The position numbers and the translations under genes are program-made. This document shows positions 13,173 to 24,779 of a DNA stretch of 64,000 bases, one piece after another (positions within the stretch are counted from its first letter, which is position 1; every line of letters begins with the position of its first letter). The stretch lies in the NCBI RefSeq assembly GCF_030463565.1, contig NC_134644.1, positions 101,862,765-101,926,764 on the forward strand, read 5' to 3'. The stretch is from Pelecanus crispus (taxonomy: Eukaryota > Chordata > Aves > Pelecaniformes > Pelecanidae). Below the pieces are notes generated by a model, which searched no databases, was not told where the DNA came from, and saw only the letters and a program-made list of their open reading frames with translations.

Positions 13173-16100
13173 CTGTAAAGAAAATGAAGCACATATCAAC
13201 TTTATACAAGCACTTCTGTTTTGAGCCTCCGCTCCTATGCTATGGTTCAGGGAATTCAAGGAGCGGTATAAAATCTATTCTGGTTTGTTAGTGAGATGTT
13301 TACATCCAAATTGGAAAATAACATAACAAAACAGGCTAAGTTCTCTATAAACTTGTGTTTTAGTCATTTTAATAAAAATTCAGGTAAATTGGATGCAAGA
13401 TGCTTTCTGTCTGGTACTAAACCACAATCGCTAACATGACTTCTCAAGGCATAATGTAGGAGGAGAAACACATGGATTTGTTCCATCTTAAGAAGAAAAG
13501 TGTAAGGGAGGAGAATTTATGACTATCTTCAGCCACCTAACAGCAGGTTATAGCGAAGATAAAGCCATACTTTTCTTGAAAGTGAACAATGAAAGGACAA
13601 GAAGTGACTGAAAAAAATGCAAAAAAGGAAATTCTGATTAGATGTTGGCAAAAACTATTTCAGTGAGGATGGTCAAGCACAGAAACAAGCTGTCCTATGA
13701 GGCTGTGGAATCTCTATCCATGGAATCCCCAATTCCAACACTGCAGTCTCACGGCTGAGGGAAAGAGCAAGGCAGGCTCAGTTTCTGGAGGCCCTAAGAG
13801 ATAACTCATTCTGCAGAGAGAGTGAGCAGGAAAAGGAATACTCAACAGCGCTGTCACCCCTTAACACGCTCCGCCCAGAAGTTCAGCCTGCCTGGTACTT
13901 GTCTGGCTGCTTCCATAAGAAGAGTTTCCCTTCTCTCCCTGAAAGCAAGTGGTGAACGTAATGAAGCAACCCTAGCTATCTTCTGAAGACTGCTTCCCTA
14001 ATTCGGGTATTAGTTTTCAGGCCACTAAGAGCTATGTGTTATTTCAGCTTTTGACAGGAATTCACTGAGTGGGAAAACACTTCTTCATTTTTCCATTTGA
14101 TCGTATTCCGTGTTTTAAGGCAAAAATATTTTTAACACACAGAATAATGCTTATAAACTTTAGTAGCAAGAATACTATATAGGAAGTTATTGCAGGCACA
14201 ATAAACACCAGTAACTTGGTCATATAATGAAAGTTGCCCTCCATGTTTTCTAGGGAAAACTGAGCTCAGAAACTGGAAGAACGGACAAAAAACTTTAGTT
14301 CATGTGCATGCCATTTATCAAAGAGATGCATATTTCTTTTTCTTTGTCAGATGTAAGACTGAAGACAGAGATCTTCTCTTAAATGACTAATTGTATAACT
14401 AAATGCTAAAGTTATATACAAAGGCCTAGAAACATACCAGCTGATGCAGGAAAGTGTAATTTGCCCTCCGCCTCAGCCAGGTTTCATGGAAGGCCATAAT
14501 GGATTAACCTACAAGCTTACCAACATGTGACAACCAAAGTCACACATGCAAGCGAATGCACCTGATGTACCTCAAACTGCATATGCAGTACACCAGAATA
14601 CAAGTGAGAGCTGAAGTGGAATTCAATATTAAAATTACATCCACAAAATACTCTATCTTTTCTAAAAGAAAAGAGATTAATCAATTCTGTGTACAAGCAT
14701 AAAGAACCATTTTCTCTCCTGTCTTCTGCTGCTAATAGTAAGAAATTATGCTGAAATTATAGTCTTCCTTTTTCTGGTTCACCTTCTAAAGGCAGATAGA
14801 TAGGCACATCTGGTCAGTGTACATGTAACTTTTGTAGAAACAATCCTCATGCCAATATCTAGTCCTCATTTTAAAAGGTAAGCTTAGAGCAGTGCTGACG
14901 ACAGAAGGTTTGCCACCTCATTTTCCATCTAATCAAAGGCCAAAACATTGTGGAATAGACTGAACTTGGAAAAAGTATTCCAGTGAGATAGTAGCTTAGT
15001 GAAATCCTTGTCCACTGAAGACAGCTCAAGTTTGCCCATCAACATAAAGGTCGCCACACTTCATCCCAGTAATTGGATATTCTCATCTTCCACTTCAACT
15101 CCATCTTGTAAATAATTGCCTTCATGTAACAAATATAAACCAAGTAGTTTCCAAGTATGAGTCCACCGGACTTATGAAAAAGGCATACTAAAGAAAAAGT
15201 CCAGCTGAGCTATAAGAATATCCAAGGGAGTCATAAACAACCATCTTGACACGACTCCCCACACGCTGTACTTAAAACTTAATTTGTGTGACCAAAACAG
15301 CCGAGCTATAATTGTCCTCTTCACTGCCTATACATTGTAATAATAACTGTTGCTGGCTCCAAAAGAAACCCAACAAATTGATATTCCCAACATGCTTGTA
15401 TTTCAGCTTTAGTTAATTTGGATTCCCTATCAACTTATCAACATTGTTTGTGCCATCCATAACGTTTTTTGTCTATAACTCCTTTTTTGAACTAATACAG
15501 AGTGGCAAGAGCTGGAATTTTTGAAACGTTAAAATTTCTTAATTCTACCTTTCTTACAGCTCAATTTTCATGGCTTGAAATCCAAATTTTAACCATTATG
15601 ACTTTTACTGTAGTACTCTATCTGAAATATTTTCCCCTTTAAATTTAAGCCAAAATAATGCATCCATTTCTAAAAAAATGAACGGTAGTGGGGGGGGGAA
15701 CAGGGGCGGAAGGTTTTTATCCTATAATAAAGAAATATTCTAGAATGTAAAACCTCTGGGTTTGGGAAAAGGTTTGGCATTTGGCAATGGGGATACTCTG
15801 GCAAGAACATACATCTTTTCTATCCCTGAAAATTTACCCACAAACTAGGCAAATGTAAAATATCTCTGAAAGTAAACAAAACTCAGAAAAAGCATTGGTG
15901 TATAAATGTACTAGAACGATGGTTAGAAGTTAGCAACAAATCACCTGGAAGGTTCCAACTCACTGGGCAAAGTACAGACCAGTATTAATCTGTGTTTCTC
16001 CTCAATAGAAGGAAAAGAAAGCAGGAAGCTATTTTGGCTGCAATACAGTCGAAAGATGGAAGGAGCATTTTTGTGCCAGATGGTGTTCAATAATGTCTGC

Positions 16101-17078
16101 CTCCATGAACAGCTACGTAACCTGACCATGGTTAAAATCTATTGCTTTTCAGCTTTCACACTTCCTTCATACATTTCAGTGAAGAATTACATTGTTGCTT
16201 AACTGTCCTTGCTTGTCTCAATCATTATGCTGTTTAGGACCTGAAATACTTGCTCTATTGCTTTCCAAAAACATTTTTATTTTGACTGGGATGCCAGATA
16301 AATTTGATAGTTTAGGATAGATCACATAGGAAATATAGATAAAGGCTACAGTGAAGGCATACAAGAGTCATCATCTTCTCCACCTCTTAAAATAGCCAAA
16401 CAACTGTTCAGTTTTCAGCTTCTAGAACTTCAAAAACAATCCCTTTATGTATGCTAATCATCTAAAAATCTTTAAAACTACAAAGGATATGTTAAATCAA
16501 AGTACAACAGAATACACCGGATATTGCTTTATTTTTCACTGTATTACTCTGAAATTAATGGAGTGCTAGAATTTATTTAAACAGAATTAAAAGAATTATC
16601 AGACCAATTCTAGGAAAGATCCTATGACAAATAAAAGTAAGCAGGTTAAATTCTGACCACCTGCATGCTAAAACTAGTAAGTACTGCAATGGCAGACTCT
16701 CCTTTGAAGGCAGACTGCAGGTTTTGCTCAATCTGCTCAACACAGATGTCTGCCGAATCATTAGAACAACTGCAACATGGAGCCCAGTTCTCAGGGGGGA
16801 AAAAAAAAGGACAGCACTTCGTACCTGGCTGATCAGCAAAATGGGAGTCAATGCAGTAATTTCTGTTTATCAGATTGTTGGTTTGTTTTCAAAGAAGCAT
16901 AAAAAAAAAGAAAGTTGCAGAGTATCTGTTCCTTTAAGTAATTCAGAAAGCCTGGCCTTCAGAGAAATGATTCAACAGAATAAGCTGGCCTATTTTAGGG
17001 TTACTAAATCATAACAATGGGAAAAAAGTTTAAAGGCACAATACATTTCTTCAGCATACAAAGAACCTGAACACTTAC
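13173..17078 (-). other. PTPN3: Intron 13-14 of PTPN3
   Basis: 3906-bp intron containing one probable old CR1 fragment (about 13520-13740). The rest is unique AT-rich sequence with a G run near 15690. Confidence 0.7.
13520..13740 (+). mobile_element. Diverged CR1 LINE 3' fragment
   Basis: The stretch resembles the CR1 3' region: 'acaatgaaaggacaagaagt', then 'gaggatggtcaagcac' and 'gaggctgtggaatctctatc', the same order as in the better-preserved copy at 24199-24622. The terminal tail is not clear, and boundaries are approximate. Orientation is opposite to PTPN3. Confidence 0.6.
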
Positions 17079-17225
17079 TCGTCCTCGTTCAGTGAGAGTT
17101 GTTAACATGATGATCAGCGACAACTTGTGATCCCAGACTACTTGCCAGAAGTGTGCACATGTGTGTGGAAGAGGCCCCTGAGTAGCAATGTACCTGTTCA
17201 CAATACCCACAGAAGGAATTTCCAT
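17079..17225 (-). CDS. PTPN3: PTPN3 exon 13 (PTP domain, core)
   Basis: 147 nt, 49 codons, phase 0 on both sides. Acceptor TTTATAG, donor GTAAGTG. It begins [20 protein letters not shown] and continues [17 protein letters not shown] to [10 protein letters not shown]. [20 protein letters not shown] and the MLT segment are diagnostic PTP motifs. The ATG that opens the exon is an internal Met, not a start. Confidence 0.97.
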
Positions 17226-18043
17226 CTATAAAGAGAAAGAAAAATCCTATGTAAAGTTTGCTCTCACTGCTCAAGTACTGTTTTTCTTTAATTCAGCATT
17301 TCATTCAAGTTAAGGGAAGATTAAGGTTACAAGCTGAGTAATAAGACAATCAAGATCACAATTTGTTATGTGAAAAATCTCTAAATATTTAACTTAAACC
17401 AGATGTATACTATAGATACTATAGTCCTTCATGCTGAACTAGGAAGAGATGATTAATAGTGAAAAGGTATTTGAAAACTTTAAACTGCAAAACTTTCCAA
17501 TTTTCTTTAATATTTAGTAAGGAATAATGGCAAGATATACCAAAGGGACACTAGCAAAAACTGTTTATTGTCTGATCTAGACACAGTAAGTTAATAGTTG
17601 ATTCTGTGATTTAGGTGTTTAACTTAAGTATCTGACACAAGCATACACACATGATTAGGGCAATCAGGGCTCCAGTTTATCTTCTGGAGCCTTCATAGCA
17701 TAGTTGGTAGGCCATAAGTGGTTCTAGAGGGAAAAAGGCTTAGTTTTAAGCTATAGGAGACAACCTCAGCATTGGCAGTATACGGAAAAGTAAAACAATT
17801 TTTACTGGTTAAAGACACTGCATGTATCACAGTGTATACCACATGCTTGCATCTACTGTGTATCAGGATGTGTATCTGTTTCACAAGAGACACTTCATCT
17901 TTTACATTATGAATCTTTACATCTTTTACATTTACAAATCCCCAAAACATAAAATGAAAAAACCCTTATTCCTTAAAAAGGCTAAATTTAGCCTGCTATT
18001 ACAATATAGAAAGTGGGCAAATGCAGGTCTATGTATGACTTAC
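17226..18043 (-). other. PTPN3: Intron 12-13 of PTPN3
   Basis: 818-bp intron, AT-rich. No repeat or extra exon recognised. Confidence 0.75.
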
Positions 18044-18105
18044 ATTCACGTAATTCGCATTAATGTAATCTTCATCTCCTTGCAATATTATCCTTGTGGC
18101 ATCAT
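18044..18105 (-). CDS. PTPN3: PTPN3 exon 12 (PTP domain, DYINANYVN)
   Basis: 62 nt: two bases completing a split Tyr codon plus 20 codons. Acceptor TTGTGTGCAG, donor GTAAGTC. It reads DATRIILQGDEDYINANYVN, the conserved DYINAxY element near the substrate pocket. Phase 1 in, phase 0 out, joining exon 13 without shift. The intron before it is only 261 bp and contains nothing notable. Confidence 0.97.
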
Positions 18106-18366
18106 CTGCACACAAAAAATAGAGGGAATCAAATTAGCGATGAAGGTGCATGCTTCCCTTCTATTAAGTCAAAAAACTGAGGAGTTGCACGCACACAAAC
18201 AGCAGAATACAAACCAAAATAAATAACCTTTTAGAAGATACGATGCACAATTATACAACTTTGATTATATAATGAAATCTTTAATCAAGAAGTTCAATAC
18301 AAGTTTTATAAGCTATCATTTAGAGGATAAAGCAAAATAGGCAGAAAGTCTATACTTAATACTCAC

Positions 18367-18457
18367 ATGGTAGAACATCTTTGTATCTATTCTTGTCCAT
18401 ATTCTGAGGTACCTTTGCACATGTAACAGCCAATCCCGGTTTCTTTCTATAAAGTTG
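18367..18457 (-). CDS. PTPN3: PTPN3 exon 11 (PTP domain start, pTyr loop)
   Basis: 91 nt: 30 codons plus the first base of a Tyr codon. Acceptor TGTCTTGCAG, donor GTGAGTATT. It begins [11 protein letters not shown] and includes KNRYKDVLP, the phosphotyrosine-recognition segment (NxxKNRYxD) that sets pocket depth for pTyr. Phase 0 in, phase 1 out. Confidence 0.97.
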
Positions 18458-21227
18458 CTGCAAGACAGAATGAAAAATGGTAGGATTTCAAGGGATGTGA
18501 TTATGCTATACACACTAAACAGATCCACATGAAAATACATGACTGGAAAAAAATATCGTAAGTTATTTTCTTTAATCTTTTTCCTAACCATCTGCAAAAT
18601 TCACTTGAGAGGTTTTTTCTTTTAACATGACAAGAATTTCTGTTATTGCTAGCCCATCACCCTGTCTAGAAGAATTTTCGGGCGGGGGGGGGAGGGAAGA
18701 GGAAAAAAGCTTAAGACTCATTGATATAAACTGTTTCCCTGCAAGGTTGCCTTTTTCTTATATGTTTGCCAGAAGGAAAACATAGGTTGAGAGTGGAAGA
18801 AGTGAGCAGAAGATGACATCAGAAGAAAAAAATTGGTGCAGATTGATATTTTCTGGAATCAACTGTAATACAAAAAATTAAAACAAACTTCTATTCTCTG
18901 GACTAAAACCATCACATTCAATCATGCAAGTATCTGAAAAAACAAAGCTTCAATTTAACACAAGATCTTAACATGCAACTTCCCTTCTTTTGGGCCAACA
19001 TCTATCTTGCAAACTTTATCTGGAGTAAATGTAGGCATACAAATATATAACCAAAAATAATTAAGGTCAAAATACATTAAGTGCATTATACAAGACAACA
19101 AAAGGTACAGAGGGGGAAAAACAACAACAAAAAAATGAGGAAACGCAATTATACAACTACAACTTTTTTGTATTAAACATACATGAGAACAACTTACAAC
19201 TGAGTTATTAACCTGTCTGTGCCAGAGTTTTATGGACTTCATTGAACACTTACCAAAGACCTCATTATATCTTACATGTTTAATGAAGGTTTAGAATATG
19301 GTTCTATACATAAAATTGAATGAAACAAATAGGAGGCTAAAATCCCCTACTTTGGTTGAGAGAAAAGGAATAACACACAAAAAGTTTACTGTGAGATTTA
19401 CTGAATCCTAGGACTCGGTATCACAGCTCACCATGTTTTTCAACTTGAACAGCATAAACAAGCCATGTGAGAAGAGAACTTGATAATACATGTAACCAAA
19501 CAGCTTCTATCAGTTATAACTCATGTTCCATTTTACTAGAGCCAAGTTGCAATTTCTGCTTTTGTTGGGAGACAAGGAAGAATAATTTAATGTTAAGTAA
19601 CAATCCTGGAGTTTCATTATTGTTGCCTGGCAAAAAGCCATTTGCCATTGACAGATTTCTTAAATTCTGCTTAACTGGAGGAAGATATTCTGGAAAAAAC
19701 TTAATTATTCATAGTCTAGTGGCTAATTATTTACTATTTTACTAAGGTGAATGGAAAGTTTGAGAGCCACCAAAGCTGATGAGGTGATGTTGCAATTGCC
19801 TCTGCTTCTGAAGATCACTAAACAATGAACTCAAAGAAAGAAGACCACTAAGCTGTCCCCTAGTTTATTAGATTTCAAAAAGGTTTTGCGCTTTTTTAGT
19901 AACATCAGTAATATCCTTTTATAAATGCTGTCAGGAAAAAAAGTCATAAAGGATCAAATGTCCTATGAAGATTATTACAGGAATTTTGTGCACAAATTTA
20001 GTCAACAACTTTGAAAATCAACAAAGCATTGAAAGGCTAGTTCATATCTTTTGAGTTACTATTTCAATAGCTAGACTCATTGCTATTGCTGCATTGCAAC
20101 CAGTGCTGTACAATTCCTTAAAAAAAAGCAGAATCTTAACTCTAAGAAATCTTGGAAACAAAGCAAACCTCATAAAAAGAGTGGTTATGCAATAAGCAAT
20201 ACCACAACTCTTCAGCCACCACCATTAAATCTTATGGCATTTGAAAAAAACAGTGACGGAAAAAGATCAAAATGGGGAAAGACTGTATTGCTGTTCTGTA
20301 AGTTTTCAGCATCACAAAGGGTTAACTCCAGAACTCAACAATGTGAAATTTATAGTCATAATAACCAGGTTTTCTCCAAAGTTACTACAAATGTTTGGAC
20401 CCACAACAGCAAAACAAGCACAAACATACATACACTGTACTCCCTTGCCATTAGAGAAGCAGCTAAATTATCTTTTAGAATTTGTTACGCTAACACTGAA
20501 GGAAGTAATTTAATAAACTATAAAACCATTTTATTAGTCAGTTTTCTATGACATTCCCTGCTAACATGTTGAAGAATATGACAAATATTAATTCTCATGT
20601 TCCTACATGCAGGGGAATCTCACCTATGAAGTAATCTGCCCAAGAAGTAACCATCAGTGTTTTTAGATCGCCAGGGAGAAACACCACAGAACCGGACATT
20701 ACAAATGTCCTGCAAACGGAAATTAACATTCCAACACTTTCACATCATCTTCTAATAGAAAAAGATGAGGAATGGTCAAGTTGCTTCTGTTATTCCATGA
20801 AAGAAGGTAACACATGAGAACTTGAAACCCTAACTTAAGGTATCAAAGATGTTTTAGAAATGTCACTGAGCAGCATGGAAAAAGAAACAAAGTACAAGAC
20901 TGACCTTTGTCAAAACCCCACTATTCTACTCAATAAACTAATATTTTTTTCTTAATTATTTTAGTGAGCTTTGGGTACTTGGGCTAGAAACATGTTTATT
21001 AAATACACATTTTTCTCAGCAGATGATGTTTTATGCAGGACTGATAATTCATTCTTCCCTATCCTAAGTAGTGAAGGGTGAAACTGATGGGCAAGTCACA
21101 TTCTTGCTCTCTTGAGATAAGACTGAACAGGAGCAATGAGATTTACAATTAATTAAGCCCTTACATTACTTGCTGGTCACAGCTATTGGTCTATATTAAT
21201 GGCATTTGAGAGTTGAGTATTACCTAC
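18458..21227 (-). other. PTPN3: Intron 10-11 of PTPN3
   Basis: 2770-bp intron. It holds a G-rich run at about 18679-18698, copy 1 of a local duplication (20382-20610) and an 86-nt exon-like segment at 20624-20709 discussed in the findings. Otherwise unique AT-rich DNA. Confidence 0.7.
20382..20610. repeat. Local duplication, copy 1
   Basis: About 215-230 bp that recurs at 21799-22012 in direct orientation. Shared blocks include GTTTGGACCC.CAACAGCAAA, TGTACTCCCTTGCCATTAGA, CTAACATGTT.AAGAA and ATGACAAA.ATTAAT. By eye about 80-85% identical with small indels. The copies lie in the introns on either side of exon 10. Confidence 0.9.
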
Positions 21228-21394
21228 CTCAAACTGAATAAGGACAGTTCCACTTTCCAGCCCTTTCTTTAGCTGCTCCATAGACTCCTCCAGTGTATCA
21301 CCACCATATTCAGAACAGATAGGAAGAAGAGTTTCTGGGAGATTGTGGGAATCAGCTTCATCTTCTGATTTAGGCTCCACAAACTGTTTAACTA
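21228..21394 (-). CDS. PTPN3: PTPN3 exon 10 (PDZ-PTP linker, start of PTP)
   Basis: 167 nt: two bases completing a split Val codon plus 55 codons. Acceptor ATCTTTCAG, donor GTAGGTAA. It begins [20 protein letters not shown] and ends [16 protein letters not shown], the N-terminal helix that enters the PTP fold. The first half is the poorly conserved linker after PDZ; the second half is strongly conserved. Phase 1 in, phase 0 out. It is bracketed by the two copies of a local duplication. Confidence 0.96.
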
Positions 21395-23177
21395 CTGAAA
21401 GATGTATTGAAAATTAAAATCCGTTACATACACCACTAATGTGTTTGCAACACACACTAAAATTTACCAGCTTGCAAGAACAAAGTTTGCAAAGACAAGG
21501 CCTCAGGAAAGCAAACAGCAATACATTTAACTGTATTTCTTTATGTACTATATTACTGTAGAAACTACTAAGAGTAAAATGTCCTTACAATCTTTCAGAA
21601 AATGAAACTCCTCAAGGTGCCTATCTGTGAAGGCAAAGAACTTGATTTCCAAGCACAAAGCGTTTTTTTGCTGCAACCTTGTCTTACAGAATGAACTGCT
21701 GAATAGGCTAATGAATCACAATATCCACCATGGTAAAAAACAAATGAGTTTTGCCTAAAAAAGTTTAAAGTGTAATTGATACAATATCTCTAAGAAGCTT
21801 ACATAAGTTTGGACCCCCAACAGCAAAACAAACACAAACATACTTATGTTGTACTCCCTTGCCATTAGAGAAGCAATTGAATTATCTTTTGCAATTTCTT
21901 ATGCTAACATTGAAGGAACTAACTACAAAATAAATTATTAGTCAGTTTTCCATGACATTCCTTGCTAACATGTTCAAGAACATGACAAACATTAATGAAT
22001 TCATCTACACAGCAGTTCTATCTCTGTGAAAGCTATTGTACCACCAAATGTGTCCAGCTGAGGTTATTCTCTGCAATGACCAGAATGGCTCATACCTGCC
22101 AAACTTCAGAAAGTGGGGAGCTGTCCATACTCATGCCTATACAAATGACTGGCATGGAGCCACAGGTTATCTTTAGCTAAGAGCAGACTTCTCTTATCTG
22201 CAAGTAGGAAGGGGACTAGAAAAGTTAAGGGAAGACTAAATACTGCATAGAGCCAGTGGAAAAGCCTACAATAACAGGAACAAGACTGTTCACAGAAAAC
22301 AAGGCCAAGAGCCCATTTGTCTTCCTAGAAACACATGAAATTTTAAATAAAGTAAATGCTACAGAAGTACATATTATTTAGGCAGTTTCATTCCCTCCAT
22401 TTCCCAGTGATACATAATCCCTTCAGATTTTTAAGTCTTAATGTAATCAGAAACTCTGTGCAAAGCCCTTCCATAATCATGTGTGTTAAGGTCCTACCAT
22501 AGCTCTTAAGGAAAGTAAATAATAAACTCAAGTTTCACATCATCTGAAAGCTCTCAGGATCTGCATGTGTTTAAATATGGAGCAAGCACAACCAAGCTGG
22601 ATGGGTTCCTCATATTCTAAATATACAGGCTTAAGTCCCTGCATATTTCAGAGATTGTCTCCCATTTGCTGGCAGCAGTTTAGCAAGAAGCCAGCACATG
22701 TTAGCTCAGTATTGTCACAAAATGTCTACACTTGTAAGGATGGAAAAAGAGAAAAGAGAAAAAAAAAAAAAAAAAGAAAGAAAGCAGCTTATTTGACTTG
22801 TTTCATTGTATAATTGTGCTGGGGAACAACCCACGGATATTTGCAAACCTACAATTGGGGATTTGTGAAATCATGCTGTATTTACAAAAAAATCCCCAAA
22901 CTTTTGCAAAGGACTGTTTGTTCTTATAGATTTTTAGATTTAAAAAATAAGAAGAAATTCCAACTTGATAAGATTATTTGTTGCAGTGGTAAGAACCCAT
23001 ACAGTTAAAACTATTTGTACTCCTAATTCAAATGCAGGGAGATCTAATTTTTAGCACAGACCTGTTCTGTTCCCAGTGCACTGAGAACACATGTATGTAA
23101 ACAGAAGAGGGTATACCACCAACCATAACAGCAACAGTCTCAAAAACATTAAAAGTGAATAAAATTAGCCCAGTTAC
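21395..23177 (-). other. PTPN3: Intron 9-10 of PTPN3
   Basis: 1783-bp intron holding copy 2 of the local duplication (21799-22012) and a purine-rich A tract at about 22745-22785. Nothing else recognised. Confidence 0.7.
21799..22012. repeat. Local duplication, copy 2
   Basis: Direct-orientation partner of 20382-20610, about 1.4 kb away, on the other side of exon 10. The flanks of the two copies are unrelated by eye, so the duplicated unit is limited to about 215 bp. Confidence 0.9.
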
Positions 23178-23334
23178 CTTTCCGCCTGACCAAAAGTGCA
23201 AGCTCTCTCGTGTGAGATTCTCTGCTGGCTTTTATGAACATGACCACCTGGTCATGCGTGTGCTCTGAGATATCTCGGCCATTAATTAACACTATCTGAT
23301 CACCTTCATTCAGTTTTGGAATGCATTTATCAGC
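23178..23334 (-). CDS. PTPN3: PTPN3 exon 9 (PDZ C-terminal half)
   Basis: 157 nt: 52 codons plus the first base of a Val codon. Acceptor CTTGAAACAG, donor GTAACTGG. It begins [20 protein letters not shown] and continues [20 protein letters not shown]. The [15 protein letters not shown] strands and the helix starting HDQVV are PDZ hallmarks; the His at the start of the second helix is the class I selectivity residue (binds S/T-x-hydrophobic C termini). Phase 0 in, phase 1 out. Confidence 0.97.
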
Positions 23335-24198
23335 CTGTTTCAAGACCAAAGAAACACATTAATGTCATTACATCCAGTCATGTAAGCAGGAACACATTAG
23401 GATATTAAGTTCATCATGTAAGCAAAGTCTTCAGAGTTCTCCTGACAAGGTTTCATCTTCGGTATCAGAAGTTCTATCACAGGATTCAGATCTGAAGATG
23501 TCTTTCTTGCTTCAAAGCCTCTCAATGAAGATGAGAAACAGTTCAAACAGCATATTGATAGCTATAAAAAGAATCTGTATTTATCAAACAGCCACCATCA
23601 GATTGCTCTTAAAGATCTAATTTTCAGACTCAAGCCTCAACAACCACTGGTTATAGCCATTTGCAAATGAGTTTCTGGAAGAAGTATTTTGGGCATATAA
23701 CATGCTTCAGTTTTTATGCAGTGAATACTGAGAATTCCAAACATGATTTTGCTGAACATCATTTAAGTAATATAACATTCCCCAGGCATGCAATTTTTAA
23801 AACTTAAAGAAATCCATACACATTTTCTATTTTTGTTATTCATCACATTCTTGTTTGGTGGATGTCAAATGATATCTACAAATAGAGAACATTCTTCCTC
23901 ACTTCATTCACTGAAAGTTTTAACAAGAATATGCAGGTAAGTGCTCAACCTATGATGCTCAAGTACACTGGCATTTGTGACAAATTCTTCTGCTACCTGT
24001 GCTGCAGAGAACACTAGAACAAGGTTTTCCCCATCTCACATGAAAACTTACATTGTGTCTTGTCTTAGATACAGCAATTTAGATTAACTGCTGAACTCTA
24101 GGGTTTGTTTGGCTTTTTTCTGCCACACTTCTTAGTGTGCTTAGCTCCAAGTCCAGTGCAAAGCAATTCAAGCTATGGCCAGAGTATGATGATGATGC

Positions 24199-24622
24199 TA
24201 TGAAGAAGATTAAGGGACTAGAGCATCTCTCGTATGAGGAAAGGCTAAGAGAGCTGTGAGTGTTGAGCCTAGAGAAGAAAAGGCTCAGAGAGGGTCTTGT
24301 CAAAATATATAAATACTTGAAGGGAAGGTGCAGAGAAGATCGAGCCAGGCTCTCTTCAGTGGCACCCAGCGACAGGACAAGAGGCTGTGGGCACAAACTG
24401 AAACACAGGAGGCTGTTCTGAACATCAGGAAACACTTTTTTACTGTGAGGGTGACCAAGCACTGGAGCAGCTTGCCCAGAGACATTGTGGAGTCTCCCAC
24501 CTTGGAGTATTCAAAAGGCATCTGGACACAGTCCCGGGCAACTGGCTCTAGGTGACCCTTGAGCTGGGGGGGGTTGGACAAGATGACCTCCAGGTCCCTT
24601 CCAATCTTCTGTGATTCTGCAA
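24199..24622 (+). mobile_element. CR1 LINE 3' fragment
   Basis: About 420 bp of CR1 3' region in plus orientation. Diagnostic blocks in order: 'ggaaaggctaagagagctg', 'cagcgacaggacaagaggc', 'gtgaccaagcactggagcag', 'gttggacaagatgacctcc', 'aggtcccttccaatcttctg' and the terminal TTCTGTGATTCTG tail. This 5'-truncated form with a short tail repeat is typical of avian CR1. A 159-codon minus-strand ORF over it is a shadow. Confidence 0.95.
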
Positions 24623-24740
24623 TATGAATGTGCAGGATTCTACAACCTTTGAGTGTCAAGTAGTGTAACAATTTTATTTTCACTGCTACCCTAATTTTTA
24701 TTTTGTCTAGGAAGTACCCAGCTACCACAAGAGTGATATA

Positions 24741-24779
24741 CTTATATATACATATATACACACACACATATATACACAC
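24741..24779. repeat. (TA)n/(CA)n compound microsatellite
   Basis: Alternating TATATACATATATACACACACACATATATACACAC-type tract of about 40 bp, roughly 120 bp beyond the CR1 tail. Confidence 0.9.

Noticed and set aside
17822..18226. 134-codon plus-strand ORF
   Set aside because: It overlaps PTPN3 exon 12 on the opposite strand; a shadow of the real exon.
24300..24779. 159-codon minus-strand ORF
   Set aside because: It runs antisense through a CR1 tail and a TA/CA microsatellite; shadow of repeats.
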